DNA of 6,308 nt, taken from contig JAGBYV010000003.1 of assembly GCA_017628595.1 (NCBI GenBank), positions 1-6,308 on the forward strand. Reading direction: 5' to 3'. The translations under genes and the position numbers were made by a program. The notes beneath the pieces were generated by a model, which was not told where the DNA came from, made no database searches, and saw only the letters and a list, made by a program, of their open reading frames with translations. Within the stretch, counting starts at the first letter, position 1; the number at the start of each line of letters is the position of its first letter. Shown in pieces: positions 1 through 5,405 of this stretch. The DNA is from Alistipes sp. (lineage in GTDB: Bacteria > Bacteroidota > Bacteroidia > Bacteroidales > Rikenellaceae).

Positions 1-969
1 CAGTTCAACCTGATGTTCTCGACCCAGATGGGTTCTACCGCAGAGGGCGCAAATACCATCTACCTCCGTCCGGAGACCGCTCAGGGTATCTTCGTAAACT
101 TCCTCAACGTACAGAAGACCGGTCGCATGAAACTCCCATTCGGCATTGCACAGATTGGTAAGGCGTTCCGTAACGAGATCGTTGCTCGTCAGTTCATCTT
201 CCGTATGCGTGAGTTCGAGCAGATGGAGATGCAGTTCTTCGTACAGCCCGGCACCGAGATGGAGTGGTGGAACAAGTGGAAGAATACCCGTATGGCTTGG
301 CACCGAGCATTGGGCTTTGGTGATGAGAACTACCGTTTCCACGATCACGATAAGCTGGCTCACTATGCCAACGCCGCAACAGACGTAGAGTACAACTTCC
401 CCTTCGGCTTCAAGGAGGTTGAGGGTATCCACTCTCGTACTGATTTCGATTTGGGCCGTCACCAGGAGTACTCAGGCAAGAAGATCCAGTACTTCGACGC
501 AGAGCGTGGCGAGAGCTATGTACCCTACGTTGTCGAGACATCGATTGGTGTTGACCGTATGTTCCTGCAGATTATGTCGGCAGCATACACCGAGGAGAAG
601 TTGGAGAATGGCGAGGAGCGCGTAGTATTGCGTATTCCCGCAGCTTTGGCTCCTACAAAGGTTGCCGTTATGCCTTTGGTTAAGAAGGACGGTCTGCCCG
701 ACGTAGCACGCCAGATTATCGACGACTTGAAGTACGACTACGTTGTGGCTTACGACGAGAAGGATTCTATCGGTAAGCGCTACCGCCGTCAGGATGCTAT
801 CGGTACTCCTTTCTGCGTAACCGTAGACCACCAGACTCTGGAGGATGGCACCGTGACAGTTCGTCACCGCGACACTATGGCACAGGAGCGCATCAAGATC
901 GAGGCTCTGCGTGCAATGGTTGATGAGGAGGTATCACTGCGCAAGTTGTTCCAGAAGATTCAGGCATAA
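1..969 (+). CDS. glyS: Glycine--tRNA ligase, single-chain class II type (C-terminal 322 residues; 5' end outside window)
   Basis: This enzyme charges tRNA-Gly with glycine in the cytoplasm, using ATP. The reading frame is open from base 1, so the gene starts upstream; the ATG at 13 is internal. Visible class II core elements are the RPETAQG segment (from base 67), motif 2 with FRNE (166-177) followed by the RQFIFRMREFEQME stretch, and motif 3 with SIGVDR (541-558). From about base 640 to the end lies the anticodon-binding domain, an alpha/beta fold beginning IPAALAPTKVAVMPL and containing YRRQDAIGTPFCVTVD. This is the single-polypeptide (GlyQS/eukaryote-like) form, not the alpha2beta2 form. 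Bacteroidetes homologues are roughly 510 residues, so about 190 N-terminal residues are missing. It ends in TAA, 5 bases before ruvX, consistent with co-transcription. No frameshift or missing key motif is seen in the visible part. Identity is very secure. Confidence 0.97.
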   Translation, partial: QFNLMFSTQMGSTAEGANTIYLRPETAQGIFVNFLNVQKTGRMKLPFGIAQIGKAFRNEIVARQFIFRMREFEQMEMQFFVQPGTEMEWWNKWKNTRMAWHRALGFGDENYRFHDHDKLAHYANAATDVEYNFPFGFKEVEGIHSRTDFDLGRHQEYSGKKIQYFDAERGESYVPYVVETSIGVDRMFLQIMSAAYTEEKLENGEERVVLRIPAALAPTKVAVMPLVKKDGLPDVARQIIDDLKYDYVVAYDEKDSIGKRYRRQDAIGTPFCVTVDHQTLEDGTVTVRHRDTMAQERIKIEALRAMVDEEVSLRKLFQKIQA

Positions 970-974
970 GGTCG

Positions 975-1364
975 ATGGGGAGAATCCTTGCCATAGACTA
1001 CGGCACACGTCGTACAGGGCTGGCCGTTACCGACCCGCTGCGCATCATCGCCGGAGCATTGGCTACCGTTGAGACCAAGCAGCTGGAGAAGTACCTGGCA
1101 GACTATTTTTCAAAAAATGACGTTGATATAATAGTTCTGGGTAAGCCCTCGCAGATGAATGGTCAGCCATCGGAGACAATGCGCTACATTGAGCCACTGG
1201 CTGGGCGTCTGCGTCACGCCTACCCCAACAAGGAGGTGGTGCTATGGGATGAGCGTTTTACATCGGTCATGGCTCACCGCACAATATTGGAGAGTGGCAT
1301 AGGTAAGATGGCTCGCCGCGACAAAGCACTCGTGGACCGCATATCGGCAACGATAATCCTGTAG
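975..1364 (+). CDS. ruvX: RuvX/YqgF family putative pre-16S rRNA nuclease / Holliday junction resolvase, ending early at an amber codon
   Basis: YqgF/RuvX proteins have an RNase H-like fold and are implicated in 16S rRNA 5' end maturation and in Holliday junction resolution. The 129-residue product has the N-terminal DYGTRRTGLAVTD strand-loop (catalytic Asp8), the VLGKP motif (54-58), the WDERFTS motif (Asp92, Glu93) and the C-terminal LVDRISA motif (Asp121), so the acidic active-site residues are all present. It stops at TAG (1362-1364) straight after ATIIL, whereas relatives continue with Gln or Glu then SY (E. coli IILESYF). The same frame continues after the TAG as SYMDSPAMQK and then TAA (1395-1397), which would give the usual length of about 140. 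So TAG appears to replace CAG or GAG, and the protein lacks its last 11 residues unless read through. The ATG at 975 is 5 bases after glyS, with AAGG just upstream. A functional truncation, a recent nonsense mutation and a sequencing error are all possible. Confidence 0.93.
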   Translation: MGRILAIDYGTRRTGLAVTDPLRIIAGALATVETKQLEKYLADYFSKNDVDIIVLGKPSQMNGQPSETMRYIEPLAGRLRHAYPNKEVVLWDERFTSVMAHRTILESGIGKMARRDKALVDRISATIIL

Positions 1365-1410
1365 TCGTACATGGATTCGCCTGCAATGCAAAAGTAAAAC
1401 AAAAGAGATT

Positions 1411-1956
1411 ATGATATACCCAATAGTAATTTACGGAGCGCAGACCCTGCGTAACAAGTCGGTAGATATCACACCCGAATATCCGGAGTTGAAGAAACTC
1501 ATCGACGATATGTTCCTTACACTCGATGAGGCGTCGGGTGTAGGTTTGGCAGCTCCTCAGATTGGTAAGAATATTCGTCTGTTTATCGTGGACTGCACCC
1601 CCTGGGCTGACGAGAATCCCGAGTTGGAGAACTACCGCAAGGTATTTATCAACGCCGAGATTTACGAGCACTCGGAGGAGAGCGACCTCTTCAATGAGGG
1701 TTGTCTGTCACTGCCCGGCCTGCACGAGGATGTACGTCGTCCCGTAGCTATCAAGATGCGCTGGCTGGATGAGAACTTCGAGGAGCACGACGAGGTAATT
1801 GATGGTCTGCCCGCACGTGTTATTCAGCACGAGTACGACCACCTCGAAGGCAAGGTCTTCACCGACCGCCTCACGCCGTTGCGTCGCAACCTGCTGAAGG
1901 GAAAGATGACCAAACTTGCTAACGGCAAGTACCGTTGCGCATACAAAACCAAATAA
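1411..1956 (+). CDS. def: Peptide deformylase
   Basis: This metalloenzyme removes the N-formyl group from the initiator methionine of nascent proteins in the cytoplasm. All three signature motifs are intact in the 181-residue product: motif I GVGLAAPQ (43-50), motif II EGCLS (96-100) with metal ligand Cys98, and motif III HEYDH (140-144) with metal ligands His140 and His144 and catalytic Glu141. The length is normal for Bacteroidetes, and the insert at about 62-75 (CTPWADENPELENY) is similar in style to that of relatives. The ATG at 1411 starts the conserved MIYPIVIYGAQTLR N-terminus. It lies 46 bases after the ruvX amber codon but only 13 bases after the TAA that would end a full-length RuvX, a spacing more typical of this cluster. 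Pairing of def with ruvX is common in Bacteroidetes, from general knowledge. It is probably transcribed with glyS and ruvX; no promoter is visible in the gap. Confidence 0.97.
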   Translation: MIYPIVIYGAQTLRNKSVDITPEYPELKKLIDDMFLTLDEASGVGLAAPQIGKNIRLFIVDCTPWADENPELENYRKVFINAEIYEHSEESDLFNEGCLSLPGLHEDVRRPVAIKMRWLDENFEEHDEVIDGLPARVIQHEYDHLEGKVFTDRLTPLRRNLLKGKMTKLANGKYRCAYKTK

Positions 1957-1969
1957 AACAGAGACAGAT

Positions 1970-2515
1970 ATGGCACAGAACAGTTTTTGGAGCGATGCTT
2001 CGCGTGGCGGAGCCATCGTAGGATTGACAGGAGTAGTATTCTCGCTCTTGGGCATGGCAGTACCCTCGATCGGTTTTATTGCCAATTTAGCCAACTTCGT
2101 TGTGACAATCTACCTGCTTTTCTATTTCACTCGTCGTCGCGCAATGCTCTACGCTGCCGAGGAGGGTTTCACCTACTCTCAGTCATTGGGTTTCATCGTG
2201 GCGATGGCCATATTTGCGGGTATCATCGCAGGTGCTTATCAGATTGTAGCAAGCAACTTTCTCTTCCCCGAGATGTTCGAGGAGTCGCTTACAACATCAA
2301 TTGAAACTCTCAAGCAGACGGGTCTATACACCAACGATATGATGGATCAGATGTCGGGTATGATGCGTTCATACATCTTCTCGCCCATCCCCACCCTGCT
2401 GTCAAATATCGTCGGTAATGTATTGCTGTTTGGTTTCTACGGTCTGTTTATCTCAATCGGCACGAAACGTGAACCCGATATTTTCGACACAACAATAGAG
2501 GAGGACGAGGAGTAA
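1970..2515 (+). CDS. DUF4199 family integral membrane protein
   Basis: This is a 181-residue membrane protein of unknown function that fits the Bacteroidetes DUF4199 family. Hydrophobic segments lie at about 14-34, 36-54, 73-98 and 143-164, suggesting four transmembrane helices. The N-terminus (FWSDASRGGAIVGL), the GFTYSQSLGF segment after helix 2 and the amphipathic Met-rich loop at 100-135 are typical of the family. The tail is strongly acidic (EEDEE). The start was placed at ATG 1970, 13 bases after def, because it begins the conserved part. An upstream in-frame ATG at 1916 would add 18 residues encoded inside def and unlike the family. The stop codon overlaps the next start as TAATG, so translation is probably coupled to the glycosyltransferase. 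DUF4199 genes next to this type of glycosyltransferase recur in Bacteroidetes (from memory), suggesting a shared envelope role, but no biochemical function can be stated. Confidence 0.9.
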   Translation: MAQNSFWSDASRGGAIVGLTGVVFSLLGMAVPSIGFIANLANFVVTIYLLFYFTRRRAMLYAAEEGFTYSQSLGFIVAMAIFAGIIAGAYQIVASNFLFPEMFEESLTTSIETLKQTGLYTNDMMDQMSGMMRSYIFSPIPTLLSNIVGNVLLFGFYGLFISIGTKREPDIFDTTIEEDEE

Positions 2516-3477
2516 TGAGCCAACGTTTGGACATATCTGTCGTAGTACCTCTCTACAATGAGGTGGAGTCGCTCGCCGAGCTCACAGCGTGGATTGATCG
2601 CGTCGCACACGAGCATAACCTCACGTATGAGATTGTATTTATTGACGACGGATCATCGGATGGATCATGGGAGGAGATCGAGCGCCTGAAGAGCAACTAC
2701 CCCACTATCAAAGGTATACGATTTGCCCGCAACTACGGCAAGTCGGCTGCGCTCTACTGCGGCTTTGCTGAGGCTGAGGGCGAGGTGGTCTTCACGATGG
2801 ATGCCGATCTGCAGGATTCGCCCGACGAAATTCCCGAGATGCGCCGAATGATTCTGGAGGATGGCTACGACCTTGTATCGGGCTGGAAAAAGAAGCGTTA
2901 CGATCCCGCTGGCAAGCGTCTGCCGAGTAAGTTCTTCAACCTCACGGCACGCATTGTTTCCGGAATCAAATTACACGACTTCAACTGCGGACTAAAGGCA
3001 TATCGTCGTCGTGTAGTAAAGTCCATTGAGGTATATGGTGAGATGCACCGCTACATCCCCATCCTTGCCAAACACGCAGGTTTTAAGCGCATTGGAGAAA
3101 AGGTTGTGCATCACCGCGAGCGTAAATATGGCGTATCGAAGTTTGGCATGGAGCGCATGGTAAAGGGTTATCTTGATCTGATTACCGTATCGTTCATGTC
3201 GCACTTTGGCCGCTCACCTATGTATTTCTTCGGTAGCCTCGGCACGATTATGTTCCTCCTAGGTGGAGGCACAACGGTATGGGTCATAGCCGACAAACTC
3301 TACAAACAGTTCAATTCTCTGCCGCTACGCCCCGTAACCGACCAGCCGCTATTCTTTGTAGCGATACTTACAGTTATACTGGGCGTGCAGTTGTTTCTTG
3401 CCGGCTTCCTCGGCGAGTTGATTAACCGCCGTTCGTCGGACAGAAACACATATTTGATTGACAAGAAAATAGATTAA
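2515..3477 (+). CDS. Family 2 glycosyltransferase, GtrB/DPM1-like (polyprenyl-phosphate sugar transferase)
   Basis: Enzymes of this type move a hexose from a nucleotide sugar to a polyprenyl phosphate on the cytoplasmic face of the inner membrane, supplying lipid-linked sugar for envelope glycans. The 320-residue product has a GT-A fold: VVVPLYNE (9-16), DDGSSDGS (44-51), ARNYGKSAAL (71-80) and the metal-binding DAD (96-98) within MDADLQDSPDEIP. It also has FNCGLKAYRR (156-165) and the HRERKYGVSKFG segment (200-211) typical of DPM1/GtrB members. Two C-terminal hydrophobic helices at about 235-258 and 279-303 anchor it, as in GtrB. The start ATG overlaps the preceding TAA by one base. GAGGAGGA at 2498-2505 and AGGAG at 2508-2512 could act as ribosome-binding sequence, and they also encode the acidic tail of the upstream protein. 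The donor sugar (glucose, mannose or another) and the lipid acceptor cannot be read from the sequence. Confidence 0.94.
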   Translation: MSQRLDISVVVPLYNEVESLAELTAWIDRVAHEHNLTYEIVFIDDGSSDGSWEEIERLKSNYPTIKGIRFARNYGKSAALYCGFAEAEGEVVFTMDADLQDSPDEIPEMRRMILEDGYDLVSGWKKKRYDPAGKRLPSKFFNLTARIVSGIKLHDFNCGLKAYRRRVVKSIEVYGEMHRYIPILAKHAGFKRIGEKVVHHRERKYGVSKFGMERMVKGYLDLITVSFMSHFGRSPMYFFGSLGTIMFLLGGGTTVWVIADKLYKQFNSLPLRPVTDQPLFFVAILTVILGVQLFLAGFLGELINRRSSDRNTYLIDKKID

Positions 3478-3479
3478 TT

Positions 3480-3938
3480 ATGATACAACGTATTCAAACA
3501 CTTTATCTTCTGGCTGTCGCAGCATTGATGGCTGCAGCCATATTTACCCCCCTGGCATACTTTGCTGCCGGTGTCGAGGAGTATAAGCTATTTGCCTTTG
3601 CACTCAAAAGTGCCACAACAGAATACTCGACAATCTACATGGGCGTGATCGTTGGTTTGGCTGCAATCGTTCCATTTGTGAATATCTTCCTTTTCAAGAA
3701 CCGTTTGTTGCAGATTCGTCTATGTGCCGTTGAGCTGGTGCTTCTCTTAGGCTCGGCTGTATTCATGGGAGCATACTACTTCCTGAGCAATAGAATGTTC
3801 TCACAGTTGGAGTTCAGCGCACACGGTATGCATATTGCAATCATCTTCCCGCTCATCGCCATCATCCTCGACTATCTCGCGCTGCGCGCTATCTTCAAGG
3901 ATGAGATGCTGGTAAAATCACTCGATCGCATACGATAG
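3480..3938 (+). CDS. DUF4293 family integral membrane protein
   Basis: This small membrane protein of unknown function (152 residues) matches the Bacteroidetes DUF4293 family. Four hydrophobic segments lie at about 8-28, 50-72, 80-102 and 117-138. Family-like landmarks are the MIQRIQTLYLL start, FKNRLLQIRL between helices 2 and 3, and the cytoplasmic-looking C-terminus DYLALRAIFKDEMLVKSLDRIR. It begins 2 bases after the glycosyltransferase stop, which argues for the same transcript, and it is the last gene before a strong terminator. It ends in TAG right after the conserved DRIR tail, so here TAG behaves as a normal stop; this bears on the ruvX amber codon. No enzymatic motif is visible and the role is unknown. 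Confidence 0.88.
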   Translation: MIQRIQTLYLLAVAALMAAAIFTPLAYFAAGVEEYKLFAFALKSATTEYSTIYMGVIVGLAAIVPFVNIFLFKNRLLQIRLCAVELVLLLGSAVFMGAYYFLSNRMFSQLEFSAHGMHIAIIFPLIAIILDYLALRAIFKDEMLVKSLDRIR

Positions 3939-3956
3939 CATAAGAATAAAAAATGA

Positions 3957-3996
3957 CAAGGTTATTGACTACGGTTGATAACCTTGTTTTATTTTT
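3957..3996 (+). terminator. Rho-independent terminator ending the glyS-DUF4293 unit
   Basis: A perfect 9-bp inverted repeat (CAAGGTTAT at 3957-3965, ATAACCTTG at 3978-3986) can be extended inward by U-G, G-U, A-U and C-G pairs to a 13-bp stem. It is closed by a UACG tetraloop on a C-G pair (3969-3974), a UNCG-type cap of exceptional stability. The tract TTTTATTTTT (3987-3996) follows immediately. On the minus strand the A-rich stretch at 3945-3953 would give a U tract, so the hairpin may work in both directions, although no minus-strand gene points into it. Confidence 0.9.
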
Positions 3997-4005
3997 GTAT
4001 ATTTG
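3974..4005 (+). promoter_or_regulatory. Bacteroidetes-type promoter for the lipoprotein/EEP operon
   Basis: TATATTTG at 3998-4005 matches the Bacteroidetes primary sigma factor -7 consensus TAnnTTTG exactly. GTTG at 3974-3977 differs by one base from the -33 consensus TTTG and is separated by 20 bases, within the usual 19-21. Initiation would fall at about 4009-4012, giving a leader of only 10-14 bases before the ATG at 4023, with no Shine-Dalgarno sequence. The -33 element sits inside the terminator hairpin, so the two signals share DNA. The promoter call rests on motif and position only. Confidence 0.7.
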
Positions 4006-4022
4006 TAAAAACTATTGCCACT

Positions 4023-5402
4023 ATGAAGAACCGAATTCATAACATTCTATTGCTCGTCGTAGCGCTTTTTACAATCTGCTCATGCACAAAGCCCAGCAAG
4101 GAGATAGTTTCAACCTTGACAATCGCAACAATGGAGGGAGCCCCGATGGATGGAGCATCTATTGTTCTATCAAGCGAGGGTGAGCAGTATTCATTCGTTA
4201 TCAAAAGTAATACAGAGTGGATAATTGGATGCAACGCCGAGTGGGTAAAACTCTCCTCTACAACAGGGCGTGGCAGTAGTGAGGTTACTCTGACGGCAGA
4301 CGCCACAACAATGTCGCGCAGTGCCGTGGTGATAATCTACACTCTTAGCGGCCAGCAAATAAGAGCCTCTTTCAATGTCGTACAGCACGCAAATGCAGAA
4401 CAGGAGCCAGAAGAGAGACCTAACGAGCAACCCGAAGACAGTCCCGAACAGCAACCCGAGGACGATCCCGAACAACAACCCGAGGACGATCCCGAACAAC
4501 AACCCGAGGACGATCCCGAACAACAACCGGAAAACAATCCAGGAGATCAACCGGAAGACGATCCCGAAGATCAACCGGAAGACGATCCCGAGCAACAACC
4601 TGAAGACAATCCTGAACAACAACCCGAGGGCAATCCCGAAGATCAACCTGAGAATAATCCTGAACAACAACCTGAGGACAATCCTGAAGATCAACCCGAG
4701 GACAATCCCGGAGATCAACCCGAGGACAATCCCGAGCAAGAAACTGAGAATAATCCTGAAGATCAGCCCGAGAGTAATCCCGAAGATCAGCCCGAGAACG
4801 ACCCTGAAGATCAACCCGAAGATCAGCCCGAGAATAATCCTGGACAACAACCCGAAGAGAATCCCGAGAATGAGCCAGGCAACAATATCGAGTCGGGGAT
4901 ACCAAACAATAGCTACACCAAAATTGTCAATGCCAGTTCCTTGCAGACTGGCACATATTTTATTGGTGGCTACCAGAATGGCATACTGCATCTGGCCACG
5001 AAAGGTGTATCAATTGCAAATACGCCAACAGAAAACAGAGGGCACGTGCATACAACTCCATACATATACAACAATAGTGATGGCACGCTCTCGGCCGTAG
5101 GTAATGAGCAGGCCATCGAGGTACGATTAGAGGCGGCAAGTGGCCAAAACTCATACTACCTATACTTTACAGGCGAAGGATATCTAATGGCAACCGAGAG
5201 CAATACAGGTTGTCTTACATTTACCGATGAGCCCCTATATTCATGGCACTTCAGCAATGCAGACGAAGGTTTTAAGGTGAGACAACAGGGTGACATTGAT
5301 GCTCTGCTCATCATCTCGCGACGTGCTACTGACCGTCTACTTCGCTCAATGGCGGGCGATGAGGACGATGGCAACCCAATAGTTCTCTTTCGCAAAAACT
5401 AA
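4023..5402 (+). CDS. Exported lipoprotein with BACON-like domain, acidic octapeptide-repeat stalk and C-terminal beta-rich domain
   Basis: This is a 459-residue predicted lipoprotein of unknown function. Residues 1-20 are a signal peptide (MKNRIHN, a hydrophobic core, then TICS), with Cys21 the likely lipidated residue; Cys19 is nearby and the lipobox is imperfect. Residues about 28-122 resemble a BACON domain: YSFVIKSNTEW (56-66), EWVKLS (73-78), GRGSSEVTLTA (82-92) and a closing SFNVVQ strand (116-121). Residues 126-289 are about 20 octapeptides of the type E(Q/D)QPE(D/N)(D/N)P, with no Lys, Arg or His after residue 132. Residues about 297-459 form an aromatic-rich, probably all-beta domain (TGTYFIGGYQNG, YYLYFTGEGYLMATES, YSWHFS, ending NPIVLFRKN). 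It resembles C-terminal modules appended to Bacteroidetes secreted proteins, but I cannot name the family. The start is ATG 4023; an upstream TTG at 3975 lies inside the terminator hairpin and precedes the signal peptide. Three bases separate it from the EEP gene. Surface exposure is plausible, but no clear lipoprotein export signal follows Cys21. Confidence 0.88.
   Translation: MKNRIHNILLLVVALFTICSCTKPSKEIVSTLTIATMEGAPMDGASIVLSSEGEQYSFVIKSNTEWIIGCNAEWVKLSSTTGRGSSEVTLTADATTMSRSAVVIIYTLSGQQIRASFNVVQHANAEQEPEERPNEQPEDSPEQQPEDDPEQQPEDDPEQQPEDDPEQQPENNPGDQPEDDPEDQPEDDPEQQPEDNPEQQPEGNPEDQPENNPEQQPEDNPEDQPEDNPGDQPEDNPEQETENNPEDQPESNPEDQPENDPEDQPEDQPENNPGQQPEENPENEPGNNIESGIPNNSYTKIVNASSLQTGTYFIGGYQNGILHLATKGVSIANTPTENRGHVHTTPYIYNNSDGTLSAVGNEQAIEVRLEAASGQNSYYLYFTGEGYLMATESNTGCLTFTDEPLYSWHFSNADEGFKVRQQGDIDALLIISRRATDRLLRSMAGDEDDGNPIVLFRKN
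4398..4889 (+). repeat. 24-bp-period coding minisatellite (octapeptide stalk repeats)
   Basis: Tandem 24-base units encode about 20 octapeptides, consensus E-(Q/D)-Q-P-E-(D/N)-(D/N)-P. The first unit (EQEPEERP) and the last (ENEPGNNI) are degenerate. Units at 4470-4493 and 4494-4517 are identical at the DNA level, and the unit at 4446-4469 differs from them by one base (CAG for CAA), so the 5' part looks recently duplicated. Later units have diverged. One extra 12-base half unit (EDQP, 4806-4817) breaks the phase but keeps the frame. Because unit lengths are multiples of three, copy-number change would lengthen or shorten the stalk without a frameshift. Confidence 0.96.
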
Positions 5403-5405
5403 ACA

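Noticed and set aside
975..1397. Genome-wide TAG-to-glutamine recoding, suggested by the ruvX amber codon
   Set aside because: DUF4293 ends at TAG exactly after its conserved tail, five other genes stop at TAA, and no other gene here has an internal TAG. One site does not support an altered code, although local suppression remains open.
1916..1969. Earlier ATG for the DUF4199 gene, inside def
   Set aside because: The added 18 residues overlap the def coding sequence and do not look like the family N-terminus; the ATG at 1970 begins the conserved part.
3975..4022. Upstream TTG start giving the lipoprotein 16 extra residues
   Set aside because: It would begin inside the terminator stem and upstream of the predicted transcription start, and would place aromatic residues before a good lipoprotein signal peptide that starts at 4023.
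4398..4889. CRISPR-like repeat array
   Set aside because: Units are contiguous 24-mers with no spacers, diverge by synonymous changes and lie in frame inside an exported protein gene.
4191..4991. A 266-codon open frame on the minus strand encoding a repetitive Leu/Ile/Gly/Phe-rich pattern
   Set aside because: It is the antisense shadow of the 24-bp coding repeat: a period divisible by three keeps several frames open at once, as also seen in two further minus-strand frames and one plus-strand frame here. The plus frame has the signal peptide, domains and promoter.
4375..5100. Plus-strand alternative frame of 241 codons across the repeats (NPRTIPNNN-type repeats)
   Set aside because: It is a frame-shifted reading of the same array, starts within the BACON-domain coding region and has no recognisable domain or start signal.
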